DNA of 20,073 nt, taken from NCBI GenBank assembly GCA_003153055.1, contig PMBV01000350.1:45292-65364 (forward strand), in the 5' to 3' direction. The notes beneath the pieces are model-generated. The model was not told where the DNA came from, ran no database searches, and saw only the letters and a list, made by a program, of their open reading frames with translations. Within the stretch, counting starts at the first letter, position 1; every line of letters starts with the position of its first letter. Positions 13,743-20,073 of the stretch are shown one piece after another. A program made the position numbers and the translations under genes. This stretch comes from Myxococcales bacterium. GTDB lineage: Bacteria > Myxococcota > Myxococcia > Myxococcales > Myxococcaceae.

Positions 13743-15962
13743 ATGAGGCGTGCCCCAGGCCTCTTGCTGTTCCTGCTTGGCGCGTGCCACTCCGATGCCC
13801 TCGTGGGGCTGAGTTCGTCTCTGCGCTTCGAGCTCGTCGACCCTCAGCCCGTGCTCCGCGACGTGGCGCCCAAAGCCCCGAGCCTCGTCTTCCCCTCGGT
13901 CTACGCGGGTGCGTCAGCGCGGGTTCTCCCGGTGAAGGTCATCAACGACGGGAGAGTGCCTCTGGAGGTGAGTTGGAGCTCACTCCACGAGCCCTTCTCA
14001 GCGACGCTGCCCGCTCACCTCGAGCCTGGAGCCACCATCATCAACCTCGGTTGCGGAGCGCTGACCGCGGGGCCGCACACGGATCAACTTCAAGTGACCG
14101 CCACGACGGGGGCCACCGCGACCATCAAACTCTCGGCGGGCGCCTGGAAGCAACTCTCGTGCAACGGCTCCACCTGCGTCACCTCGGCCTTCAACCCCGA
14201 CACCGGATCCTGTGTCGAGACGCCTCTCCCCGACGGCCAAGCCTGTGACGCGGGGACCCTGTGTATCGAGGCGCCGACCTGCCAAGCCGGACGCTGCGTC
14301 GGCGCCCCCCGTCACTGCGACGATGGCAACGCCTGCACGGTCGACGTGTGCCACCCACAGACCGGGTGTGAGCACCTCCCGCCACCGCCGTGCCCCGGAG
14401 ACGGCATCTGCCGAGTCGGCGTGTGTCACCCCGACACGGGCTGTGGGCTGGAGCCGGCACCCGATGGAGCTCGCTGCGGCCCTCAGCAGACCTGCACCCA
14501 GGCGCAAATCTGCCTCGCCGGGAGCTGCGAGACGAGAGACCCTCCCGAGGGTTACGTCTGCGAGGAGGCCTCACCGTGCAGCGACGAGGGTCGCTGTGTC
14601 GCCAACGTCTGCACCCACCAACAGCCGCCCACGACGTTGAGGTCCTGGTGGAGCTTCGATTCGCTCGACACCGCCGACCCAACCGCCGGCACCCGAGCGC
14701 GGCAGATTCACGACTTCGTGCTCGAGCCGAGCGGTGCCATCACCGTGGCGGGCTTCTTCGATTCTCCGCCCGTGCTGAGGGCCAACGAGAGCCCGTTGCT
14801 GGCTCCCTCTGGGCCGGCCCGGAGGTGCATCATCTGGAACACCCGGCTCGTCTGCGCTGACTACCCCTCGGTGCCCTCTGGTCAGGTGACGGCGCTCGAC
14901 CTCTCGACCGGTGAGACCCAGTGGACCTTCGCGATTCGCGCCAGCCGCCCTGGCTACTCGACGCTCGCCGAGCCCATCTTTCTCGCGCGACTGGTGGTGC
15001 TGGGCAGCGACCGTCTCGGGGCCATCTACGAGGGCTACCCCACGCCTCCGCCGTCGAACAACCAGCTCTGTCGAACCTACTTCCTCGTGGTGATGGACGC
15101 GTCGGGCCACCTGGTCACGGCCCAGCCCATCAGCGACCCGCTCCTCGACGTGTGCAACCACCCCCACCCGTATGGGGCGACCGCCGACTCGGTGGGGAAC
15201 CTCTACATCGCGTTCTCTCCCACGGTGAACAACGGCACGCCGCTGTTGCCGGACCGGCCGACGCTCCTCGTCAGCTACACCCGGGAGGGCGTGTTCCGGT
15301 GGAAGGTCCTCAACTCGCTCATCCACGGTGGGGAGCTCGCGGTGGCACGCGGCCTGTTGTACTTCGAGAACTCTCCAGTCGTGATGGACGCTCCCACTGG
15401 GCACCAGGCTTTCGCCCTCGAGTACCCTCTGGGACGTTCGGTGGTGTCCGACGCGAGAATGATTCCCGCGCCCGTCGATGGGGCCTCGCGGCTGTACGGC
15501 TACGAGGCCGGCCTCGCGACCCAGCGCTGGGCCCACAGCCTCCCGGAGGGCTTCTTCTTCTGGGGTGAGCAGCTGCGGCTGGCGAGATGGTCGACCTCCG
15601 CTGGCCCCAAGACGGTGGCCCTGACGTTCATCACCGACTCAACCACGCGCCGGCTCCACGCGGTCGACGTGCAGAACGGCTTCACCGCGTTCAGCTGTGA
15701 CATCTCGATGCCCGCCAGCCGCACCGTCCCCCAGCTCTTCGAGGTGGCCGACGAGCACCTCGCGGTCATGCACGGGGCCCTCAGCGACGACGGGAGCCCA
15801 TCGTGCGGCAAGTGCGACCCGCCCTTCGCGACCAGCAGCGCAGCCTTCCAGACCTTCGACACCAAGGGGCTCTTCACCTCGCCTGACCCCTGGCCGGGCA
15901 CCTTTGGTGGCCCTTCCCACGACCACCACGAGAAGACCCTCGGCTCTCCGTCAAACCCCTGA
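13743..15962 (+). CDS. Large Cys-rich predicted lipoprotein with propeller-like C-terminus
   Basis: The 739-residue product begins with a lipoprotein signal (MRRAPGLLLFLLGACHSD, Cys15). Residues about 30-140 look like an immunoglobulin-like domain (FPSVYAGASARVLPVKVINDGRVPLEVSW). Residues about 150-300 are Cys-rich, with repeats of the type CDDGNACTVDVCHPQTGC and CRVGVCHPDTGC, the disulfide-rich DxDxxGxxC plan seen in many myxobacterial surface proteins. The remaining 430 or so residues carry strand-turn repeats (VTALDLSTGETQWTFAI, GNLYIAF, RLHAVDVQNGFTAFSCD) like a PQQ-type beta-propeller. The ATG at 13743 has AGAGGAAG upstream. Its 3' end overlaps the converging HDOD gene by 12 bp. It probably sits on the outer membrane or in the periplasm; function unknown. 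Confidence 0.85.
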   Translation: MRRAPGLLLFLLGACHSDALVGLSSSLRFELVDPQPVLRDVAPKAPSLVFPSVYAGASARVLPVKVINDGRVPLEVSWSSLHEPFSATLPAHLEPGATIINLGCGALTAGPHTDQLQVTATTGATATIKLSAGAWKQLSCNGSTCVTSAFNPDTGSCVETPLPDGQACDAGTLCIEAPTCQAGRCVGAPRHCDDGNACTVDVCHPQTGCEHLPPPPCPGDGICRVGVCHPDTGCGLEPAPDGARCGPQQTCTQAQICLAGSCETRDPPEGYVCEEASPCSDEGRCVANVCTHQQPPTTLRSWWSFDSLDTADPTAGTRARQIHDFVLEPSGAITVAGFFDSPPVLRANESPLLAPSGPARRCIIWNTRLVCADYPSVPSGQVTALDLSTGETQWTFAIRASRPGYSTLAEPIFLARLVVLGSDRLGAIYEGYPTPPPSNNQLCRTYFLVVMDASGHLVTAQPISDPLLDVCNHPHPYGATADSVGNLYIAFSPTVNNGTPLLPDRPTLLVSYTREGVFRWKVLNSLIHGGELAVARGLLYFENSPVVMDAPTGHQAFALEYPLGRSVVSDARMIPAPVDGASRLYGYEAGLATQRWAHSLPEGFFFWGEQLRLARWSTSAGPKTVALTFITDSTTRRLHAVDVQNGFTAFSCDISMPASRTVPQLFEVADEHLAVMHGALSDDGSPSCGKCDPPFATSSAAFQTFDTKGLFTSPDPWPGTFGGPSHDHHEKTLGSPSNP

Positions 15963-17159
15963 GATGGACTTCTCGGCGTGGGCCCGAGCCACGGCTCGCC
16001 ACTCGTTGAGGTTGCCATCGAGTCCGAGGCGCTCGAGCAGTGAGGTGTCGAGCTTGGCTGAGCTGGCGGCTTCCCCGCGAATCAGCGCGTGCTGCTCGTG
16101 AGCGAGGAAGTCGGCCACGTGGACCGCGACGAGCATGTCGAGCTCGACGGGCTTCAACCGCGAAGGGTGGTGGTGGTTGGCGACGGCCTCGACGATGGGG
16201 AGGGGGAGCTGCCAGAGGCCCATGATGTAGGCGCCGATCTCCGCGTGGGTCGTGCCGAACAGGGACATTTCGCTCTCGTGCATCGACTCGTTCTCTCTCG
16301 CCATTCGCTCGGCGATGGCCTTGGCTCGGTCCGGGAGCTGGGTCGCGATGACGAGCTTGCCGAGGTCGTGGAGAAGCGCCGCGATGAAGGCGAGGTCTTT
16401 GCGAGAGTAGCCAGTCAGCAGCGATGACGCGATGCTCGCCGTGAGGAGAGAGTGCTCCTGGAGCGCGCGGATCGACGTGGTGTCCATGGCCCGTGCGTCG
16501 GCGTCTTGAAACACCTCGGCGACGAGCACCAGCTGTCGAACGGTGCCGAGGCCGAGGTACAGCACCGCCTCCTCCACCTTCACGATGGGCCGCGCGAGCC
16601 GGAAGTACGCCGAGTTCACGATGTGGAGGAGCTGGGCACAGAGCGCCGCGTCGGAGAGGAGGATTTTGGCCACTGCCTCAGGCGTGCGTTGAGCATTCAG
16701 CGCGTCCATGAGCGCTTGGTAAACCGTCGGCTGAGTGGGCAGGGCGCCGATGCGACCCACCGCGGTCTTCACGGCTTCGTCCTGGGTCAGGGCCTGGAGC
16801 GCCAAGATGCGCTCGAGGGTGCCTTCGAGGACCCCAGGTGGGCTCGGCTTGGGGAGAAACTCGTGGGAGCAGGCCATCGCCCGGAGCACCAGGCGCTCCT
16901 CCCCGTGGCCCGACAGCATCACCCGCGACGTCGACGGGTAGGTAGTTCGAACGTGCTGCATCAGCTCCGCGCCGTCCATCTCGGGCATTCGCAGGTCCGA
17001 CACCACGATGTTGAAGGGCTCCTTTTCCAGCGCGGCCATCGCCTCCTTGGGACCGCAGGCGAAGGTCATCTTCCACTGCTGGCGCTTCTGCCGCAGACGC
17101 ACCTTGAGCCCCTCGAGCACCTCGGTCTCATCATCGACGAAGAGAATTCGTGCCGTCAT
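15951..17159 (-). CDS. Response regulator with REC and HDOD domains
   Basis: The 402-residue protein has an N-terminal receiver domain (ILFVDDE, Asp9/Asp10; phospho-acceptor Asp55 in VVSDLRMPEMDG; Ser83 and Lys104 conserved) and a C-terminal HDOD domain at about 135-330 (IGALPTQPTVYQAL, LLHDLGKLVIATQLPD, TTHAEIGAYIMGLWQLP, VANHHHPSRL). HDOD is an HD-related output domain without proven catalysis, often tied to regulation by c-di-GMP or stress signals. There is no DNA-binding domain. The ATG at 17159 overlaps the stop of the histidine kinase gene by 4 bp (ATGA), implying translational coupling and a cognate pair. The kinase probably phosphorylates Asp55. The 3' end overlaps the converging lipoprotein gene by 12 bp. 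Confidence 0.95.
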   Translation of the reverse strand: MTARILFVDDETEVLEGLKVRLRQKRQQWKMTFACGPKEAMAALEKEPFNIVVSDLRMPEMDGAELMQHVRTTYPSTSRVMLSGHGEERLVLRAMACSHEFLPKPSPPGVLEGTLERILALQALTQDEAVKTAVGRIGALPTQPTVYQALMDALNAQRTPEAVAKILLSDAALCAQLLHIVNSAYFRLARPIVKVEEAVLYLGLGTVRQLVLVAEVFQDADARAMDTTSIRALQEHSLLTASIASSLLTGYSRKDLAFIAALLHDLGKLVIATQLPDRAKAIAERMARENESMHESEMSLFGTTHAEIGAYIMGLWQLPLPIVEAVANHHHPSRLKPVELDMLVAVHVADFLAHEQHALIRGEAASSAKLDTSLLERLGLDGNLNEWRAVARAHAEKSISGV

Positions 17160-18991
17160 GCAGCGACCCCCGCCGCGGCAAGCTCAGGCCGGGAAATGGG
17201 CAAGTGAATAGTGAAGGTCGTCCCTCGATCCATCACGCTCTCGAAGGTCAGCGTCCCCCCGTGTTTGCCCACCACGATGGCGCGTGCGATGGCCAAGCCC
17301 TGGCCAGACCCACGCCCCACGCCCTTGGTGGTGAAGAAAGGGTCGAAGACGCGATCACGGATGGCCTCGGGGATGCCGCAGCCGGTGTCCGAGACGTCGA
17401 TGCGCACCTGCTCGCCGACCTGTCGGGTCTTCACGCGAATGGCGCCCCGCTTCCCGGTCGAGCCCACCGCGTCGGAGATGGCGTGGGCAGCGTTGACCAG
17501 GAGATTCAAGAAGACCTGATTGAGCTCGCTGACGTGACAGGTCACCGAGGGCAGCTCGCCGAGGTCGAGATCGAGATCCGCCACGTACTTGTATTCGTTT
17601 CGAGCGATGGTCACCGTGGCCCTGAGTGCCCGATTCAAGTCGGACGGAGACTTCTCCTTCAAGTCCGGGTGAGCGAATTCCTTCATGGCCATGACGATGT
17701 TGGCGATGCGCTTGATGCCCTCATGGACGCGATCGAAGGCCGGGGGGACGTTCTCGGTGAGGAAGGAGAGATCCGCCGCCTGCTCCGCCTCCTCGAGCTC
17801 GAGCAGCAGGGCAGGGGAGATGACCGACTGCTGGTTCAATACTCCCAGCGCGCGCTGGTAGGTGCCGATCAGCCTCATGACCTCACCCACCGCGTCGGCC
17901 AAGAAGCCGATGCTGTCGCTGACGAACTGGGCCGGAGTGTTCAGCTCGTGGGCGATGCCCGCCGCGAGCTGCCCCACCGCCTCGAGCTTCTGGGCGTGCC
18001 GGAGCTGGCTCTCGAGGCGTTTTCTATCGGTGATGTCCTGCATCGCCACCACGGCGCCCAGCGTCGCGCCGGTGGCGTCGGTGATGCGGCGCCCCGTGGC
18101 GAGGAGCGTCGAGACGGGCCTGCCAGGCACCAGCACCACCGTCTCCAGGTGCTCCACGGTTTCGCCTCGCAGGGCGCGAGTCAGCGGCGCCTCGTCGGAG
18201 GCCATGGGCGTGCGGCCGTCGGCCTGGTGAAGGTGGAAGTAGCTGGCCCACTGGTTGGCAAACAGCGGCTCCTCGGGCAGGTCTCGAATCTGACGCGAGG
18301 TTCGGTTGAACACGGTGACGCGGCCCGCGGCGTCGCACGCGACGACGGCGGCGTTCAAGCTCTCGAGCAGGGCCTCGAAGAACCGCTGCTGCCTGGACCG
18401 CTCGGCCATTTCGACCTTGAGCTGCTCGTTCATCTGGCGCAGCTTCTTGTTCGCCTCCACCAATCGGGAGTGGCTCAGCACCTCGTTCTTGAGGACGAGC
18501 GCCGCGTACCCGAAGAACGGCCCGAGCTGACTGTGCGCCTCGGCACCGGGCAGGAAGACGCCGTCGGCCTTGATGACGCCGATGAGCTCGTCGCCGACCA
18601 GGAGCGGGTGAGCCCAGGACGACGCCGAAGCCGGCGCGGGGTCCGTCAGCGGGGTGGGGGAAATCTGCGTCTCGTGCTCGCACAGTCGCTTCTCGGTGGA
18701 GGCGCGAATCGCCAGCTCGTCATCGAGGGCCTCGAGCACCCGCTTGAGCCCCTGCATGTCGACGTACTGAATCCTCCCGTCGGCCCAGTAGTAGAGCGCG
18801 AGGTTGGTTCCCCCGATGGTCTCCCCCAGGAGCCGCACCAGCGCCTCGGCGGTGTTTTCGAGCCCTGGCACCTGGCTCAGCTTGCCCATCAAGTCGTTCA
18901 CCAACTGGAGGTACGACTTCTCTTGGGCGAGCCGCTGCGCCCGCTGCTGAACGCGGGTGAACGCTTCGTCCGGTGTGGGCAGCAGGTTCAT
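17156..18991 (-). CDS. GAF-PAS sensor histidine kinase
   Basis: The 611-residue protein has no transmembrane helix and should be cytoplasmic. In order: a coiled start, a GAF-like domain at about 35-175 (NLALYYWADGRIQYVDMQ, HPLLVGDELIGVIKADG), a coiled-coil at about 176-205, a PAS domain at about 205-320 (SLNAAVVACDAAGRVTVFNR, ending AMQDITDRKRLE), a HisKA dimerisation domain with His348 (GIAHELNTPAQF), and an HATPase domain (N box NQVFLNLLVNAAHAI, DTGCGIP, FDPFFTTK, GSGQGLAI). About 80 residues, partly Glu/Leu-rich, separate the His box from the N box more widely than usual. I chose the ATG at 18991 because GGAG lies five bases upstream; the frame is open to 19153 but has no similarity there. 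It is the first gene of the operon with the REC-HDOD gene. The sensed signal is unknown. Confidence 0.95.
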   Translation of the reverse strand: MNLLPTPDEAFTRVQQRAQRLAQEKSYLQLVNDLMGKLSQVPGLENTAEALVRLLGETIGGTNLALYYWADGRIQYVDMQGLKRVLEALDDELAIRASTEKRLCEHETQISPTPLTDPAPASASSWAHPLLVGDELIGVIKADGVFLPGAEAHSQLGPFFGYAALVLKNEVLSHSRLVEANKKLRQMNEQLKVEMAERSRQQRFFEALLESLNAAVVACDAAGRVTVFNRTSRQIRDLPEEPLFANQWASYFHLHQADGRTPMASDEAPLTRALRGETVEHLETVVLVPGRPVSTLLATGRRITDATGATLGAVVAMQDITDRKRLESQLRHAQKLEAVGQLAAGIAHELNTPAQFVSDSIGFLADAVGEVMRLIGTYQRALGVLNQQSVISPALLLELEEAEQAADLSFLTENVPPAFDRVHEGIKRIANIVMAMKEFAHPDLKEKSPSDLNRALRATVTIARNEYKYVADLDLDLGELPSVTCHVSELNQVFLNLLVNAAHAISDAVGSTGKRGAIRVKTRQVGEQVRIDVSDTGCGIPEAIRDRVFDPFFTTKGVGRGSGQGLAIARAIVVGKHGGTLTFESVMDRGTTFTIHLPISRPELAAAGVAA

Positions 18992-19408
18992 GCAGCTCCG
19001 TCGAGAAACCCACCATCGGTGTCGACGACCACCTCTGCATTCGTCAGGCCGCCACCCACGCCCCACGCTTGCGCACGGTTCGCTCGTGAGGTCGAAGGTT
19101 GGCAGGGACTTGTGGGTGGCTTTCGCCCCGGTAGGCCCGCGCTGGTCGAGCACCCAAGTAGCAAACCCATAAATTACCCTTAAAACGAACTCATCAAGGC
19201 CAGCTGCGAGCCCCTGGACATCCCAGAACGGCTCCGTTAGGAAGTTGCCCGCCCTGTCTACCGTTCGTCACAGCCTCACGAAGTTCGAGCGCAAAGCGGC
19301 CACAACTCCTCAGCTCTGGAGTAAGGCGAACGTCGACATTTCACTGGCCGCTCCACCGAGCCCATCCGCGGGACCAACGGACGGGCTTCTCCCACGAGGA
19401 CAACCAGA
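18992..19408. promoter_or_regulatory. Divergent control region between the histidine kinase and glutamine synthetase
   Basis: These 417 bases hold no gene I can support. The AT-rich segment at about 19157-19190 (CATAAATTACCCTTAAAACG) stands out in GC-rich surroundings and is the likeliest promoter core for one or both genes. Leftward, TTGATG is followed at 18 bp by TTTATG, a weak match to a housekeeping promoter. I could not find a convincing sigma-54 site before the glutamine synthetase gene. Confidence 0.35.
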
Positions 19409-20073
19409 ATGACCGCTCGCAAGCAGGCAGTTGCGGCAATCGCCACCCACAAGGTCGCCAGCACCGAGAACTATCTCGAGCACGCGGGCGAGGACATCTA
19501 CGGCAGCTACGTCTTCGGCGACGACGCCCAGAAGGAGTACCTGCCCCGGCAGGTCTACAAGAAGCTCCGCCAGACCATCGACGACGGGAAGCTCTTCGAT
19601 GCCACCATCGCCGACGCGGTGGCGCAGGGCATGAAGACGTGGGCCTTGGAGCACGGCGCGACGCACTACACGCACTGGTTCGTTCCGCTGACCGGCACCA
19701 CCGCCGAGAAGCACGACTCGTTCTTGAACCCGGCCGGCGACGGCAAGACGCTCTCGGAGTTCAGCGGCAAGGTGCTGATCCAGGGTGAGCCCGACGCCTC
19801 GTCGTTCCCCTCGGGCGGCATCCGGTCGACCTTCGAGGCCCGCGGCTACACCGCGTGGGACGTGACCTCGCCGGCTTTCTTGGCGGTCGAGCCCAACGGC
19901 GTGACGCTGACCATTCCCACCGCCTTCGTCTCGTACACCGGCGAAGCGCTGGACCAGAAGATTCCCTTGCTCCGGTCGCAGGAGGCCCTGGGCAAGCAGG
20001 CGATGCGGGTGCTGCGCTGGTTCGGCAACACCACCTCGTCGAGGGTGTTCACCACCATCGGGCCGGAGCAGGA
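19409..20073 (+). CDS. glnN: Glutamine synthetase type III, 5' part (runs off the window)
   Basis: Glutamine synthetase joins ammonia to glutamate using ATP and is the main entry of nitrogen. The visible 221 residues match the N-terminal part of the long (about 700-residue) type III class: [78 protein letters not shown] and [20 protein letters not shown]. These motifs are particular to type III; the type I and II enzymes do not have them. The ATG at 19409 has GAGGA about ten bases upstream. The active-site metal ligands and most of the protein lie beyond the right edge. It is divergent from the histidine kinase operon. Confidence 0.95.
   Translation, partial: MTARKQAVAAIATHKVASTENYLEHAGEDIYGSYVFGDDAQKEYLPRQVYKKLRQTIDDGKLFDATIADAVAQGMKTWALEHGATHYTHWFVPLTGTTAEKHDSFLNPAGDGKTLSEFSGKVLIQGEPDASSFPSGGIRSTFEARGYTAWDVTSPAFLAVEPNGVTLTIPTAFVSYTGEALDQKIPLLRSQEALGKQAMRVLRWFGNTTSSRVFTTIGPEQ

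Noticed and set aside
16110..16125. CCACGTGGAC inside the HDOD gene, resembling the parS core
   Set aside because: Only the central CACGTGG is shared. The outer positions differ and the sequence is explained by coding.
19200..19408. Possible sigma-54 promoter before the glutamine synthetase gene
   Set aside because: The GG and GC pairs near GGAAGTTGCCCGC do not have the required 10-base spacing.

Overview
The window looks like origin-proximal chromosome from a high-GC myxobacterium (Myxococcota). Three things suggest this: a dense cluster of parS centromere sites with the 14-bp core GTTCCACGTGGAAC, the form known from Myxococcus xanthus; mnmE (trmE), which in many bacteria sits in the gene block beside parAB and oriC; and myxobacterial-style genes (a Ser/Thr kinase with an HRDVSPKN loop, large Cys-rich lipoproteins, a histidine kinase paired with a REC-HDOD regulator). 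The assignment is inferred from content and was not checked by a search.

Positions 1-4662 hold no recognisable gene. They are a satellite-like array with 17 parS-type palindromes carrying 0-2 mismatches (7 perfect) and several decayed ones. The array is built from at least three repeat families: a roughly 128-bp one-site unit at the left end; a compound family that includes an 872-880-bp higher-order duplication in the middle; and a third flank type shared by sites at 667 and 4433, which brackets the middle block. ParB would be expected to load here and recruit the segregation machinery and SMC. parA and parB are not in the window.

Positions 5076-8029 hold a small two-helix membrane protein, mnmE (leftward, tRNA wobble-uridine GTPase) and a divergent family 9 glycosyltransferase. 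Positions 8030-9109 are a gene-free convergent gap with its own imperfect repeats and two near-identical palindromes, CGACAACCARGTTGTCG, 35 bp apart.

Positions 9110-13437 hold a leftward lipoprotein of unknown function, a remnant of an RND efflux operon, a rightward dihydroorotase-family gene (pyrC type), and a leftward membrane-anchored Ser/Thr kinase that ends 1 bp from it. The 305-bp divergent gap at 13438-13742 has an AT-rich core and several DnaA-box-like 9-mers, so it is either an oriC candidate or an unusually AT-rich divergent promoter.

Positions 13743-20073 hold a large Cys-rich lipoprotein (rightward), a leftward two-gene operon of GAF-PAS histidine kinase and REC-HDOD response regulator overlapping by 4 bp, and the 5' part of a type III glutamine synthetase that runs off the right edge. 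The chromosome-segregation block and the metabolic and signalling genes are linked by position, not by an evident shared pathway.
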